NCBI GenBank assembly: GCA_032433765.1
Contig: JAVIAB010000041.1
Span: 77,862,335 to 77,926,334, forward strand
Length of the DNA: 64,000 nt
Direction: 5' to 3'
Source: Megaustenia siamemsis
Taxonomy: Eukaryota; Mollusca; Gastropoda; Stylommatophora; Ariophantidae
Shown: piece by piece, positions 11,577 through 23,249 of the stretch
How positions within the stretch are numbered: the stretch's first letter is position 1
Layout of the letters: each line of letters starts with the position of its first letter
The notes under the pieces: generated by a model
Told to the model about the DNA's origin: nothing
Database searches by the model: none
Seen by the model: only the letters and a program-made list of their open reading frames with translations
Program-made: the position numbers and the translations under genes

Positions 11577-12290
11577 AGATCAGATACCACAAATACATCT
11601 TGTTCATTCTGAGGTCAGATACCACAAATACATCTTGTTCATTCTGAGGTCAGATACCAAAAATACATCTTGTTCATTCTGAGGTCAGATACCACAAATA
11701 CATCTTGTTCATTCTGAGGTCAGATACCAAAAATACATCTTGTTCATTCTGAGGTCAGATACCACAAATACATCTTGTTCATTCTGAGGTCAGATACCAC
11801 AAATACATCTTGTTCATTCTGAGGTCATATACCACAAATACATCTTATTCATTCTGAGGTCAGATACCACAAATACATCTTGTTCATTCTGAGGTCAGAT
11901 ACCACAAATACATCTTGTTCATTCTGAGGTCAGATACCACAAATACATCTTGTTCATTCTGAGGTCAGATACCACAAATACATCTTGTTCATTCTGAGGT
12001 CATATACCACAAATACATCTTGTTCATTCTGAGGTCAGATACCACAAATACATCTTGTTCATTCTGAGGTCAGATACCAACAATACATCTTGTTCATTCT
12101 GAGGTCAGATACCAAAAATACATCTTGTTCATTTGAGGTCAGATACCACAAATACATCTTGTTCATTCTGAGGTCAGATACCACAAATACATCTTGTTCA
12201 TTCTGAGGTCAGATACCACAAATACATCTTGTTCATTCTGAGGTCAGATACCACACATAAATCTTGTTTATTTTGAGGGTCAGATCTATC
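11577..12290. repeat. 35-bp minisatellite, about 20 copies
   Basis: Unit is GAGGTCAGATACCACAAATA followed by CATCTTGTTCATTCT. Copies are very uniform (mostly CACAAATA or CAAAAATA variants), which suggests recent homogenisation. Starts at the end of the decayed LINE tail. Confidence 0.95.
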
Positions 12291-12894
12291 CACCCAATAT
12301 TGATAGATTCAGTAAAACAACCTCCAGCACAACCAGAGACCCACTGGGTCACCTGTGACCCAGCACACTACAATGCGCTCACACCTCTTTGTTGCCTCTA
12401 GAGTTCAGAGTACCATATTTGGAGCAAAATGGAATGAATCATTTTAAGTGCTTTACTTGTAAGTGGTTTTTCTTTTTTTCTTCTTGGCGTCTCTCGTGTC
12501 TCTTACGTACTGACTCAAGCGCATGTACATTGAACTAAGACGACCGTCTTACAAGGTATGTTCTATTAACATTTTTTAACTTACTAAGTGTTACAATATT
12601 TTCCTACATAATTATGGATCCAATTAACAATTACACGTTTAACTATTTTGCCATATGAGACACTGTACAACTGTTTGGGTCACTTGTGAACACAGAAGTG
12701 TGTAAAAAAAGTTATTGTTCAAACCTGGCTAAGATGAAAGCATTGTTTTATAACATGTTTTTTTTTAGTATAAATATAACTAATAAGGCAGGAGCTAGAA
12801 CATGTCAATTATAGTTCATATGGTAGCTGAAACAAATTAGGGAACAAATAATGTTGTTTTTTTTCATATTATATTTATTGTATTATTTCTATAG
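12291..12894. other. Intronic stretch, nothing recognised
   Basis: No exon, repeat or mobile element recognised. Confidence 0.45.
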
Positions 12895-13645
12895 TGACAT
12901 TATAGTGAAGGAAATAAAAGAAATAAAGAATTGAGCCTTAATAGTAGAAAGACCAAATTAATTGTACCAATAACGAAAAAGACATCACCGCAATGCACGA
13001 TTAAGACAAATGGAACAATTTTAAAACGGGTAAATGAATTTAAATATCTAGGAGCATTGTTAAACCTCAGATGGTAGATGTACAACAGAGGTGAGATGCA
13101 GAATGGCTAAGGTAAAAGCAGCTTTCCAAAAAATGTGGATGATACTGAGTAATCCAGTTTTGATCATAGAAACAAGAAAACAAATTATTAAATGATATGT
13201 GGAGTCAGTCTTAACATGTGGATATGAATCATGGGCAATAGGACAACAGACAAGGAAATCACTGGAGTCTGTAGAAATGTGGTTTTACAGAAGAATGTAG
13301 ACAATAACATGGACAGCTAAGAAGAGTAATGACACCTTTCTGAATGAGGCCGAAGCAAAGCGAGAGCTAATTTCCAATATTAGGAAGAAACAATCATCAT
13401 TTTTTGGCCATGTAATAAGAAAGGAACATCTAGAATATATTGTAACAACTGTGTAAATCGAAGGACGAAGAGCTAGAGGGAAGAAAAGATCAAATATATC
13501 AGAAAGCTTAAGAAAATGGTTTGGCAGCAGGTCAACAGCAAAAAACGATAAATAACTGTCAAGATCGAAAGTTGTGGAGATACATGATCACCTATGCCAG
13601 CATGGTTCATGCTGATAATGGTGATGGGGGTAAGACTGCTTGCTA
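12895..13645 (+). mobile_element. LINE-C copy, 5'-truncated
   Basis: Encodes in broken frames LNSRKTKLIVPI, VNEFKYLGALLN, CRMAKVKAAFQKMWM, a CESWAI-like strand, VEMWFYRRM, SFFGHVIRKEHLEYIVTT and a GRRARGKKRS tail. Stops interrupt it, so it is inactive. It is the longest plus-strand LINE-C copy in the window, lying in the intron between CUB domain 5 exon c and domain 6 exon a. Confidence 0.82.
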
Positions 13646-13943
13646 TCCTCTATCAAGATATCAAAGGCCATATCTTGTATGTGCATCATAGTTATGGAGG
13701 TGGTGGGTGAGAACAAATGCTGTTCTAGCATAAAAAAAAAGCAAAAAGTGAGCTGAGAGTGTTTCCACTGGAAAAAAGAGTTGACTCATTGAAGACCAGG
13801 AGACCTTGATTCAACCTTACACGAGTATAATACCGGATAAGTTTGATGCAGGAAGTCATCATCTCGATCACATCGATCGAGTCCTGTATCTTGTAATCAT
13901 CAAGTCTCTGTTATTATGTGTTTATATGAATCAATAAAATTAC

Positions 13944-14102
13944 CAGATTTGTTTGTTCTTGTGTACTCGAAATAGAAACCTCTGTAGACATTGGCTGCAT
14001 CCGAATGAAAGACAACAGTCAAGGAGCTTCCTGAGCTTGTGTATGTTGTACTTGAGATCTCACCACATAATAACTCTATTCTGGGTGAATTTATGTTGTT
14101 AC
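13944..14102 (-). CDS. CUB domain 5, exon c
   Basis: This 159-nt exon encodes NNINSPRIELLCGEISS (Cys4), YTSSGSSLTVVFHSD and RGFYFEYTRTNKS. The acceptor is TCTCAG|GTAAC and the donor AATCTG|GTAATT. With Glu and Asp in exon b and Asp here in FHSD, this domain keeps all three positions expected for a calcium-binding CUB domain. Confidence 0.9.
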
Positions 14103-14682
14103 CTGAGAATAATAAAGACGTGAATATGAGTGCAGTTTGGACACCATCATGTTTAATTTTATATTGAACATTCAAGAATGACGTTTCTTTTTCATTGAAG
14201 GTTTCATGATGAACCTACTATATTTACATCACAAACATGATATTTCTAAATTAGCATATTTAAAATCAAATATAAATTTACTTAAAAGAGAGTGTGATTT
14301 TTATTTGTCGCTCGGAAATATTGAAAACAAAAGACACTATTTTGCTGACCATCAGCAGCCAGTGAACACTATTTTACTGACCATCACTGACTGCTGATTG
14401 TTTGCATTCAAACATTCCAATTTGTAGAAAAATCCGCCAATTAAGAAGCACTTCTAGTTAACTATACATTGTAATAAACGTCATTAGAGTACTGCTATAC
14501 ACCGCCTTACTCTAGCCAACAGAACCACAGATGGTTTCATGATGTGCGTTAATTAAATAAAACCTATGTCAGCTTACAGAAAAACACCAACTAAATAATA
14601 ATACATCTAATATTTTAAATGGCCTCTTCGATCTTCATTTTAGACCCTTCTACCAAGCCCGAATATTTTCTATGATAGTCCA
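14103..14682. other. Intronic stretch, nothing recognised
   Basis: Start of the intron upstream of CUB domain 5 exon c; AT-rich with a short near-duplicate around 14342-14395 but no element identified. Confidence 0.45.
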
Positions 14683-15480
14683 TTCATCATCATCATGTGT
14701 CATACCAGTTAGCGTAGGCGATCATGTCCTTCCACAATTTTCTATCCACAGTGCATCGTATCAGATCTGTTTTGGAGGCGCGCCTACCAGTACCAGAGCT
14801 GGAAGTTGTCAGCGACCCACAGCTGATGGCTTGGGCCAGGATCGGTGAACCAAAACCATTCAAACCCTGCTCCACCTCTTCGAGGTGCCTCCAGTAACAG
14901 ACTAACCTGTCTAGTCTGGCCAAGCGTGCAGGGATCGAAGAAGGAAGACAACCCGGTACTGAAAAATGTCGTGCTGAAGTCGGATGTGTTGGGCCGAAAG
15001 GCGCAAATATAACAGTTATACTACAAACCACAACACAACGCAAACACGTCCACTACGTCCTTGTAAGGGCGGATGATGAAGAGGAATATTCTAGTCTACT
15101 ACGATATTCTAGAATACTTTAGTCATCGGGCGAACGCAACCAACCCCAACAACCAGATCTGTCATCAACTGTTTTCCATGAAATGACACCAAAGCTATCT
15201 AGTATCTTCTCTTTTCGTCGTTCGAGATCTCTCTTTCCCTGTATTTTGGCACTTGTAACCAAGCATTCCAATCTTTCTTCTTCTCATGGTGTGCCGGAAA
15301 GTGTCAATTGTTTTTTTTCAGCTATTTTCTAGGAGCTCCCATTTTGTGTTGGCTTTTTTAGATAGTCTTGGTTGGTTTTTAGCTGTCCAGGAAACTTTCA
15401 ACATTCTTCTGAGAAATTCCATCTCTGTGTCCTCTAATCGTCTTTTCGTGTGCCTACTATCCATGATTCGCTTCCATAGG
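14683..15480 (-). mobile_element. LINE-C fragment split by a 384-bp insertion
   Basis: 14683-14769 and 15154-15480 together match the 3' half of the minus-strand LINE-C copy at 8853-9310: the TAGCGTAGGCGATCATGTCC segment, then GTTTTCCATGAAATGACACC, the fingerprint of the MWFYRRM-type tail. The two halves are separated by the element at 14770-15153. Confidence 0.78.
14770..15153. mobile_element. 384-bp insertion with 8-bp target duplication
   Basis: Interrupts LINE-C and is flanked by CAGATCTG on both sides (14762-14769 and 15154-15161); uninterrupted LINE-C copies show the site once in related form. The inserted sequence starts TTTTGGAGGCGCGCC and ends AACCCCAACAA-like. A partial relative lies at 8565-8690 in reverse orientation. 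An 8-bp duplication would suit a small hAT-type DNA element, but I see no clear terminal inverted repeats, so a truncated retroelement is equally possible. Confidence 0.7.
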
Positions 15481-15499
15481 TATACATTAATAATAATTC

Positions 15500-16030
15500 A
15501 TTACATCTGTTTAATGTATATGTTTTACTGATGATTTTTCTCGTAAGGGGTTAAGACAAAGAAATGCAAATGAATGTATACAAATGCGAAGCTGCAGTAA
15601 AGCTAAATGTGAGGGAGAATTGGAAACAAATAGAACAAATTGTACGATAAAAGCTTTACGTGAATGATAGATGACACATATTTGGACGACGTTTTGGTTC
15701 AACAGGCTTTCAACAGGAACAAACAAACAACACGAACACGCAGATATGTAAGTAAATAAAACTAGTCATAAATAGTTAACAAGTAATGAAACATCCAAAA
15801 CAAAATAATCGAAATTGGTTAAAGAAAAGAAAAATGACTTCCATGTGTCGTTGACCGTGGTCAGAATGGGAAAGAGAGAATCACACTTGTGTAGCTGTAA
15901 TTATACCCTGCTGGGCAGGTCTGTGTAAAGGGTTCTAAAAATATGCGAGTAAGGGGAACTCTGGCTAGGTGACCTAGACTGCGAAGACACTGAAAATGTC
16001 TAACCGTATCTAAGAGCCCACACGGACATG
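15500..16030. other. Intronic stretch with a possible retroelement 3' end
   Basis: No exon found. The minus strand around 15680-15720 has a CCTGTTGAAAGCCTGTTGAA stretch followed by CCAAAACGTCG, reminiscent of the 3' ends of Penelope-like and related elements; weak evidence only. Confidence 0.35.
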
Positions 16031-16039
16031 CACATACCT

Positions 16040-16095
<56 letters not shown>

Positions 16096-16168
16096 GCATA
16101 CGCGTATATATATATATACACACACACATACATGCATATATATATATATATATATGTATACCAATACC
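16040..16168. repeat. (AT)n and (AC)n compound microsatellite
   Basis: AT runs at 16043-16092 and 16137-16155 separated by CACACACA and ATGCATAT tracts. Confidence 0.92.
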
Positions 16169-17570
16169 CATACATATGAACACATACATGCATATGCACA
16201 CCCATACTGAGACAATTATATATGTGTAGAAATGTGCGCATAACGCCCATATAACCAAAAGAGTACACACCGAGGTCAGTGTGCAAACACAAAGGAGACA
16301 GAATAGAACAGAAGAATAACAGGTACTATAAAGGCGGAAAGAGTGAGATGTCTAAGAGTGGGGTACAATAAAAAATATATGAAGGGTAAGTAGCACAGAA
16401 AAAGCGGTATAGGAAACCACTGAAGTGTCTCAGTGAGGACTAGTGGAGGATAACTATGAATAGCGTGGCATAGTGAATAGACTAAAGTGTCCAAACATGG
16501 GCAGCAGAGAAGGTTATGCAATAGGGAAGGAGCAACTGAAGGGAAATTATGTGTACGAGTGAGACACATTCATGCCTCACGGGGTCAGCGAACTAAACTG
16601 GACTATGAGGCGATTCTCCAAAGCAAACCTGCTGCCGTCGCCAGAGTGACAAAGGACAATACCAGTGATACGGATGTTTTCTCTTGTCGTTTCTTAGATC
16701 TAATATTGAATAATATTGAAGTTAACACATATGTTAGCAACAAATTGTGTACAGTGATTGTGGTTATTGGCCCATTTTTTTCATTTACTAGACAAGCTGA
16801 CCTCTACATAAAACTTAAGTTATTCTAATTTGCATAGTCTGTATTATTTGCTCTTGTAGCACAACACAAAATCGCAGGTATGACATAGTTACTAGCATGT
16901 TTCACGCCAGTAATACATTGCAATTAAACTAAATAAAGTGTATAAAAATAAATTAAATAAAAACGGGTTGGTCTCGAGGAAGACGCCAGGCTAGAGACGG
17001 AGAGGTTGTTTTTCAAATCCTAGCTGCACCGGTTGGGATTTTTCTTTATGGTATCTCTCTGCGGCAACCACCCCTGGTCTCAGCAACGTGGCCTTGTTTT
17101 AAACGTCAATTACTCATGGATGGAAAAAAATGAGCACCTTCGAAGACGGAGTTATCTGCCTGTGCGGTGAGGGACCTCTGCGCACATGGTTCATAGGAAA
17201 AACGGATTAAACACGCAAAATTCAGTTTAAATTCTCTAGTGATTTCGTCAGAACTGGCTAACGCAAAAAAAAAAACACATAAATAAAGACATTAATATTA
17301 AACACATTCAGCAGTTTTATCTGATGAACGAGGTAGCAAACACGGAGCTATATGAATCGAAATCTGAGTATAATTTAATTGAGAATTATTGTGATATTGC
17401 GTTTCATCAACATCGCACTCCAAGCATGTCCACAGGTGCAATTTTGTTTAACAGTTTAATGTCTGGTAACTCTTCATGTATCAAATTACAGAATACATCA
17501 CACTTTTGTACACATTTCTCTAAATATGTTTATTGTTGAAAAATTGGCATGTCTAAATAATGAAATAAAT
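16169..17570. other. Intronic stretch with one possible SINE-like segment
   Basis: No exon found. About 16965-17210 looks like a degenerate tRNA-related SINE: GTTGGTCTCGAGGAAGACGC, then a TCAAATCCTAGCTGCACCGG B-box-like stretch. The A box is not convincing. The rest is unassigned. Confidence 0.35.
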
Positions 17571-17576
17571 GATTAC

Positions 17577-17692
17577 CATCGTAAAGAGCCAAATAATCAT
17601 TGCCACATGATGGCTCAATGTAGAAGTCTAACAGCGTCAGAAGAATCACATTCGCTGAACGAGCTGAGATAACCCATTGGCAGTCCATGTTA
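17577..17692 (-). CDS. CUB domain 5, exon b
   Basis: This 116-nt exon, the shortest b exon, encodes MDCQWVISAR (Cys2), VILLTLLDFYIEPSCGND (Cys3) and LALYDG. The acceptor is TTCCAG|TAACA and the donor GATG|GTAATC. The loop between the FYIE strand and Cys3 is three codons shorter than in domain 6. Glu and Asp at the calcium positions are both present. Confidence 0.9.
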
Positions 17693-17809
17693 CTGGAAAT
17701 ATAAGGTAGCGTTGCTTATGGAGTGTGTTACGAAGATCAAGAATAAACTATTGTCAGTTCTACAGGACATATTTACATATTCTATTTGTCAAATGAAAGC
17801 AACGCAATC

Positions 17810-18153
17810 ATCAAGGGTGAAGAACGTGAAAGTGTAGAAGACTATGAAAATATGCGATCTGTAGTAACTAGCAATGTAGGCTGACGGAACGAGATGAAAT
17901 GTAGTTTAGCAGTGGCAACACAAAACGTAAACGCCATGAAGAACATATGACACAATACCAAAAAAGGCAGTACAATTAAAATGAATAAGGTCATGTATCT
18001 TGCGCATAGTAACATGTGGCTGTGAATCATGGACAATACTTCAAACAGGAAGGAGGAAAATCAATTCTTTTGAAACAAAATGCTGCAAAAAAAAAAATCC
18101 TTAAAATACCTCGGATAATGATAACGAGCATAAAGACATATTAAAGGACTTGA
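17810..18153 (+). mobile_element. LINE-E copy, upstream part
   Basis: Aligns by eye with 23520-23880: GTGAAGAACGTGAAAGTGTA, an AAAATGAATAAGG stretch, a CESW-like strand and HKDILKDLNMNNNWFINTS. The copy runs straight into the 34-bp minisatellite, whose unit is part of this LINE, and resumes briefly after it. Confidence 0.75.
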
Positions 18154-19752
18154 ACATGAACAATAACTGGTTCATTAACACCAGTCTACATGAACAATAA
18201 TTGGTTTATTAACACCAGTCTACATGAACAATAACTGGTTTATTAACACCAGTCTACATGAACAATAACTGGTTTATTAACACCAGTCTACATGAACAAT
18301 AACTGGTTTATTAACACCAGTCTACATGAACAATAACTGGTTTATTAACACCAGTCTACATGAACAATAACTGGTTTATTAACACCAGTCTACATGAACA
18401 ATAACTGGTTTATTAACACCAGTCTACATGAACAATAACTGGTTTATTAACACCAGTCTACATGAACAATCACTGGTTTATTAACACCAGTCTACATGAA
18501 CAATAACTGGTTTATTAACACCAGTCTACATGAACAATAACTGGTTTATTAACACCAGTCTACATGAACAATAACTGGTTTATTAACACCAGTCTACATG
18601 AACAATAACTGGTTTATTAACACCAGTCTACATGAACAATAACTATTTTATTAACACCAGTCTTCATGAACAATAACTGGTTTATTAACACCAGTCTACA
18701 TGAACAATAACTGGTTTATTAACACCAGTCTACATGAACAATAATTGGTTTATTAACACCAGTCTACATGAACAATAACTGGTTTATTAACACCAGTCTA
18801 CATGAACAATAACTGGTTTATTAACACCAGTCTACATGAACAATAACTGGTTTATTAACACCAGTCTACATGAACAATAACTGGTTTATTACACCAGTCT
18901 ACATGAACAATAACTGGTTTATTAACACCAGTCTACATGAACAATAACTGGTTTAATAACACCAGTCTACATGAACAATAACTGGTTTAATAACACCAGT
19001 CTACATGAACAATAACTGGTTTAATAACACCAGTCTACATGAACAATAACTGGTTTAATAACACCAGACTACATGAACAATAACTGGTTTAATAACACCA
19101 GTCTACATGAACAATAACTGGTTTAATAACACCAGTCTACATGAACAATAACTGGTTTAATAACACCAGTCTACATGAACAATAACTGGTTTAATAACAC
19201 CAGTCTACATGAACAATAACTGGTTTAATAACACCAGTCTACATGAACAATAACTGGTTTAATAACACCAGTCTACATGAACAATAACTGGTTTAATAAC
19301 ACCAGTCTACATGAACAATAACTGGTTCATTAACACCAGTCTACATGAACAATAACTGGTTCATTAACACCAGTCTACATGAACAATAACTGGTTCATTA
19401 ACACCAGTCTACATGAACAATAACTGGTTCATTAATACCAGTCTACATGAACAATAACTGGTTCATTAACACCAGTCAACATGAACAATAACTGGTTCAT
19501 TAACACCAGTCTACATGAACAATAACTGGTTCATTAACACCAGTCTACATGAACAATAACTGGTTTATTAACACCAGTCTACATGAACAATAACTGGTTC
19601 ATTAACACCAGTCCACATGAACAATAACTGGTTTATTAACACCAGTCTACATGAACAATAACTGGTTCATTAACACCAGTCTACATGAACAATAACTGGT
19701 TCATTAACACCAGTCTACATGAACAATAACTGGTTTATTAACACCATTCTAC
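18154..19752. repeat. 34-bp minisatellite, about 47 copies, derived from LINE-E
   Basis: Unit is ACATGAACAATAACTGGTTT followed by ATTAACACCAGTCT. Three unit types occur in blocks: TTTATTAA to about 18945, TTTAATAA from about 18946 to 19320, and mainly TTCATTAA from about 19325 onwards. The first unit is the LINE-E sequence itself, and the LINE resumes after the array with ACACCATTCTACAG. Confidence 0.95.
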
Positions 19753-19790
19753 AGAAGAAATTAAAATACCATGGCCACTAAACTTGTTAT
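19745..19790 (+). mobile_element. LINE-E copy, resumption after the minisatellite
   Basis: AACACCATTCTACAGAAGAA followed by a CATGGCCAC stretch matches 23869-23905 of the other LINE-E copy (CACCATTCTACAGAGGAATA, then CATATGGCCACGTC). Confidence 0.6.
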
Positions 19791-20314
19791 CTTAATGATC
19801 TAAGCAACATTCTAACAACATCTATACTACAATATTATACTTATCTTTGATCACTTCCAGTAAATCATGCGTTTTCAGCACTCACGTTATGTGTTCCTGC
19901 CTATTCAGTTTATCATCGATGCTGTTTCTTCTTGATCATAACTATGCAGCACCTTTTTAAATCGCTCATGCTTTTGTTCTGAGATCCGCTAGAACTATGA
20001 CCGTCTTATGGAGTCTGAATTGTTCTTTATACATAGAGTTCAATGCCCAACGTAGCAGTTATTTCCTCAATACTGACAGCATTTGGTACATAAACTACAT
20101 AGCAATACTACTGGCATTTCTTTCTAAACATATTCGGATGTTTACCAGAAGCGCTACAAACATCTTCGACTGTTTGTATCTAAGATGACGCACACAAATC
20201 TATGGTGTTCACAAAGTCCAGATTAGAGTGGTTTTTAACTGTCAGAGTATATATCATTTGATTCAGTGAATCTCTTCTCACATAGTCCCAATAAATGTAA
20301 ATATATTCTTCCCA
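19791..20314. other. Intronic stretch, nothing recognised
   Basis: No exon or element identified. Confidence 0.45.
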
Positions 20315-20325
20315 TATCACTCTTG

Positions 20326-20564
20326 CTCAGTGGTTAGTGAACTGGACTACAAAGGACAAGATGTAGGGTTCGATCCCAACTGACGGCTTCCGGGTTCACC
20401 CAGCCTGTAATGGGTACCTGATTTTTTTCAGGGAAATTGAAGCGGCACAGGTGTAATACCGACCACATTACCCCAAAAATCATGTGCCAAAGGTCTGTAA
20501 AATATATGGTCACTAACACCATATTCGTCACTTGGCGTGACGGGGGTACTTTACTTTACTTTTA
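20326..20564 (+). mobile_element. tRNA-derived SINE, family I
   Basis: Starts with an A-box-like CTCAGTGGTTAGTGAACTGG, has a B box GGGTTCGATCCC, a central region with GAAGCGGCAC and GTGTAATACCGACCACATTA, and a TACTTTACTTTACTTT tail. It is flanked by an 11-bp target duplication with one mismatch (TATCACTCTTG at 20315-20325, TACCACTCTTG at 20565-20575). Relatives are at 41595-41880 and 63374-63637. Confidence 0.85.
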
Positions 20565-20847
20565 TACCACTCTTGATTGTTATAAAAGTATCTGTTCTAT
20601 TTATAGTTCTTGCAAACTTAAGGATCCCTGCAGGACGATCGTGTCCTATTAGAATACTCATTAACATTGTTTTTTTTTCTTTTTAAAGCGGTGTTGCTGC
20701 TTGATTAAACCGTGGGGTTACAGCTGTTCTATCTCATTTAATTTATGACATTTAGCGTAGCTAGCCTTTCATTCAAACATCTCAACATCAAAGCCATGAA
20801 TTTTGTGTTTTTTTGGACGTTCCCTTGGACATTCCCCTGTTTTGGAC

Positions 20848-20916
20848 ATAGCAACTAGGGACTATATATAATAGCAGTTAAACTATCTGACAAGTTAAAA
20901 ACTAGGGACTATATAT
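20848..20916. repeat. 47-bp tandem repeat, left part
   Basis: Units of the form CTATATATAATAGCAGTTAA through CTATCTGACAAG to AACTAGGG. The array continues at 21311 after a LINE insertion. Confidence 0.85.
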
Positions 20917-21310
20917 CACCATCATCACCATCGAGTGCCGTCTCCGCAACGAATTTTGGCTACCATGGAGCGCCATTCTGCTCTGTCTCTTGCTTGGATG
21001 GTGCAGGTTGTCATAGGCTGATTTGTCCATTTTTTTATGTTACTCGTCCATGTTAGTCTTGGTCTGCCTCTGCCTATTTTACCTTGTATTTTCCCCTCCA
21101 GGATTATTTTAGTAGGCTGTTGTGTCTTTTAACATGACCCAAAAATCGCATTGGTCTTGTTTGAATTGTGTTTAGTAGTTCTCTTTTTATTTTTAGTTGT
21201 TTTAAGACTTCGTCGTTTGTTTTCTTTTCCTTCCATCCAATTCTACCTATTCTTCTATATATCCACATTTCAAAGGCTTCAATTCTCTGTTCTGTTTTCT
21301 TGTCTAATGT
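20917..21310 (-). mobile_element. LINE-A 3' fragment inserted in a tandem repeat
   Basis: Minus strand carries the LINE-A tail: EAFExWIYRR, VLKQLKIKRELL, a GHVKRH-type stretch, GRGRPRLTW-like segment and a (GAT)n 3' end. CTATATAT is present on both sides (20909-20916 and 21311-21318), consistent with an 8-bp target duplication inside the 47-bp repeat. Confidence 0.82.
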
Positions 21311-21685
21311 CTATATATAATAGCAGTTAAACTATCTGACAAGATAGCAACTAGGGGCTACATATAATAACAGTTAAACTATCTGACAAGATAAAAACTA
21401 GGGGCTACATATAATAACAGTTAAACTATCTGACAAGATAGCAAATAGGGGCTATATGTAATAACTGTTAAACTATCTGACAAGATAGCAACTAAGGGCT
21501 ACATATAATAACAGTTTAACTATCTGACAAGATATCAACTAGGAGCTACATATAATATCAGTTTAACTATCTGACAAGATATCAACTAGAAGCTACATAT
21601 TATAGCAGTTTAACTATCTGACAAGATATAAACTAGGAGCTACATATAATAACAGCTAAACTCTCTGACAAGATATCAATTGTTT
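21311..21685. repeat. 47-bp tandem repeat, right part, about 8 copies
   Basis: Unit CTACATATAATAACAGTTAA, then ACTATCTGACAAGAT and AAAAACTAGGGG. Copies diverge moderately. Confidence 0.92.
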
Positions 21686-21789
21686 GATCAATTAAAATTG
21701 TAAAGAATCTTTAACTAAGATGGTGCGGCTACATGACTCGCTCGTCAGGGCTCTCAAATATTTCTTGTGTTGATAAACGTACAATAATG

Positions 21790-22390
21790 CACTCAATGTA
21801 ACGGCGTCCCCTTCTTCTTAATCCTCTAAATTCCGATCGGAGTAAAGGTCACTCACAAGAGATCTCCATGCAATGAGGTCTGGAGCAAGCACGGACAACT
21901 CTCGCTAGGCCATGCCAGCCTCTTGTTTCACCATGTATGGGTTATCGCCATGTCCCCAATGGTCTGCATCTTCTTCGCTTGCCAGATGGCCTCCATGTTT
22001 GTGCTAGGTACGGATGACTAATTTGTTCTGTTCATAGAACGTGATATAGTCATTTCCAGCGTCTTATTTTCACTTCTTGATTGATGTTCTTAATGTCTGA
22101 TCTTTGACGACGTCACTGTTTGTGATGGTTTTATCCCATCGGATGTGTAGAATTCTCTAAATCGACTTTCTATTGTATGGACTTTTGTCTCTTTCCCTGC
22201 CAAAGGTTACCATACATCATTTTTTTGGTGCACGATTTGTTTAATATTCTTCTTACATGTCCCAGCCACTTTAGTCTACGACTCCTAGGTATTGCCATGA
22301 TTGATGGGAGTAACTCGTTGTCACACATTAGAGTTGGTTGCTTTAACCTGCGTTTGATGTTCATAATCTTCCGAAGGCAACTCACGTGAA
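21790..22390 (-). mobile_element. LINE-like C-terminal tail
   Basis: Minus strand reads MSCLRKIMNIKRRLKQPTLM, SRRLKWLGHVRRILNKSCTK and ELSVLAPDLIAWRSLVSDLY at the 3' end, typical of the C-terminal extension of RTE-like reverse transcriptases. Only the tail survives. It ends about 50 bp from CUB domain 5 exon a. Confidence 0.72.
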
Positions 22391-22441
22391 TGTTGTTTAA
22401 CCGTTTCTAAAACAATTATGATCACAATATATTGATCTTAC

Positions 22442-22523
22442 ATTAGGTAATGGTCGGGGTAATTTGGTGAGATGAGGTATTTGACAGTTTCATCGGCGTA
22501 GGTCGAGCCGTCATAGCAATCAG
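22442..22523 (-). CDS. CUB domain 5, exon a
   Basis: This 82-nt exon encodes DCYDGSTYADETVKYLISPN then YPDHYL, with Cys1 and SPNYP. The acceptor is TTGCAG|CTGAT and the donor CTAAT|GTAAGA. The ADETxKYL stretch is shared with domain 2 exon a. A LINE tail starts about 50 bp into the downstream intron. Confidence 0.88.
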
Positions 22524-23005
22524 CTGCAACAATAAGAGAATTTAAATACAGAAAATGTAAAGTACATTTAGGCTAATACTGATCTTATAATAAGCAAGTA
22601 ATTACAAATACGAGATTTTGATGCCTTGCTACATCAACATAAATGCTATCTTTTCCGGTCTTGTCATTATTATCAAGTCAAACGGGTGAGAGTCGAACAT
22701 GGTAATTGAGATTCTGGCTCTCGACAGGCGAATACGCCTCTTCATCTTCCAACGTCCAGAGCTTCTTAGAGGCTTATGAAGGGGAACGCTCAAATACTTC
22801 CCCTCCCCTCCCCCCGAAGTTTATAAAATAACCCAAGGAAAATTATACAAATCTAATAATTAAATTTGTATTACTCGTTTGAAACAAAAATATCTATGGT
22901 TGTAATATTATGCGAATTGTAACAAACGATGTAACATAAAATAATACATTAGATTACGTGACATGTTAAAAACAAAGCCACATTCACTATTGCTTGGCCT
23001 TTACC
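22524..23005. other. Intronic stretch, nothing recognised
   Basis: Most of the short 726-bp intron between CUB domain 4 exon c and domain 5 exon a; a CCCTCCCCTCCCCCC run lies at about 22800-22815. Confidence 0.5.
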
Positions 23006-23006
23006 A

Positions 23007-23249
23007 TTCCATTCACTGAGCATGTTGTGTACCCAACAAACATCGTTACCATTCACTGAGCATGTTGTGTACCCAACAAACATCGTTACCATTCACTGAG
23101 CATGTTGTGTAACCAACAAACATCGTTACCATTCACTGAGCATGTTGTGTACCCAACAAACATCGTTACCATTCACTGAGCATGTTGTGTACCCAACAAA
23201 CATCGTTACCATTCACTGAGCATGTTGTGTACCCAACAAACACCGTTAC
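23007..23249. repeat. 40-bp tandem repeat containing the 5' splice-site region, 6 copies
   Basis: Unit ACCATTCACTGAGCATGTTG followed by TGTACCCAACAAACATCGTT on the plus strand. On the minus strand each copy contains GGTAACGATG, which resembles the true donor CAG|GTAACGGTG of the exon ending at 23250. The array therefore begins at the exon border and extends into the intron. Confidence 0.93.

Noticed and set aside
16000..16292. [12 protein letters not shown] open frames
   Set aside because: Translation of an (AT)n microsatellite.
20326..20420. Functional tRNA gene suggested by A and B boxes
   Set aside because: No cloverleaf with a proper acceptor stem and anticodon is evident; the copy has a SINE body, tail and target duplication.
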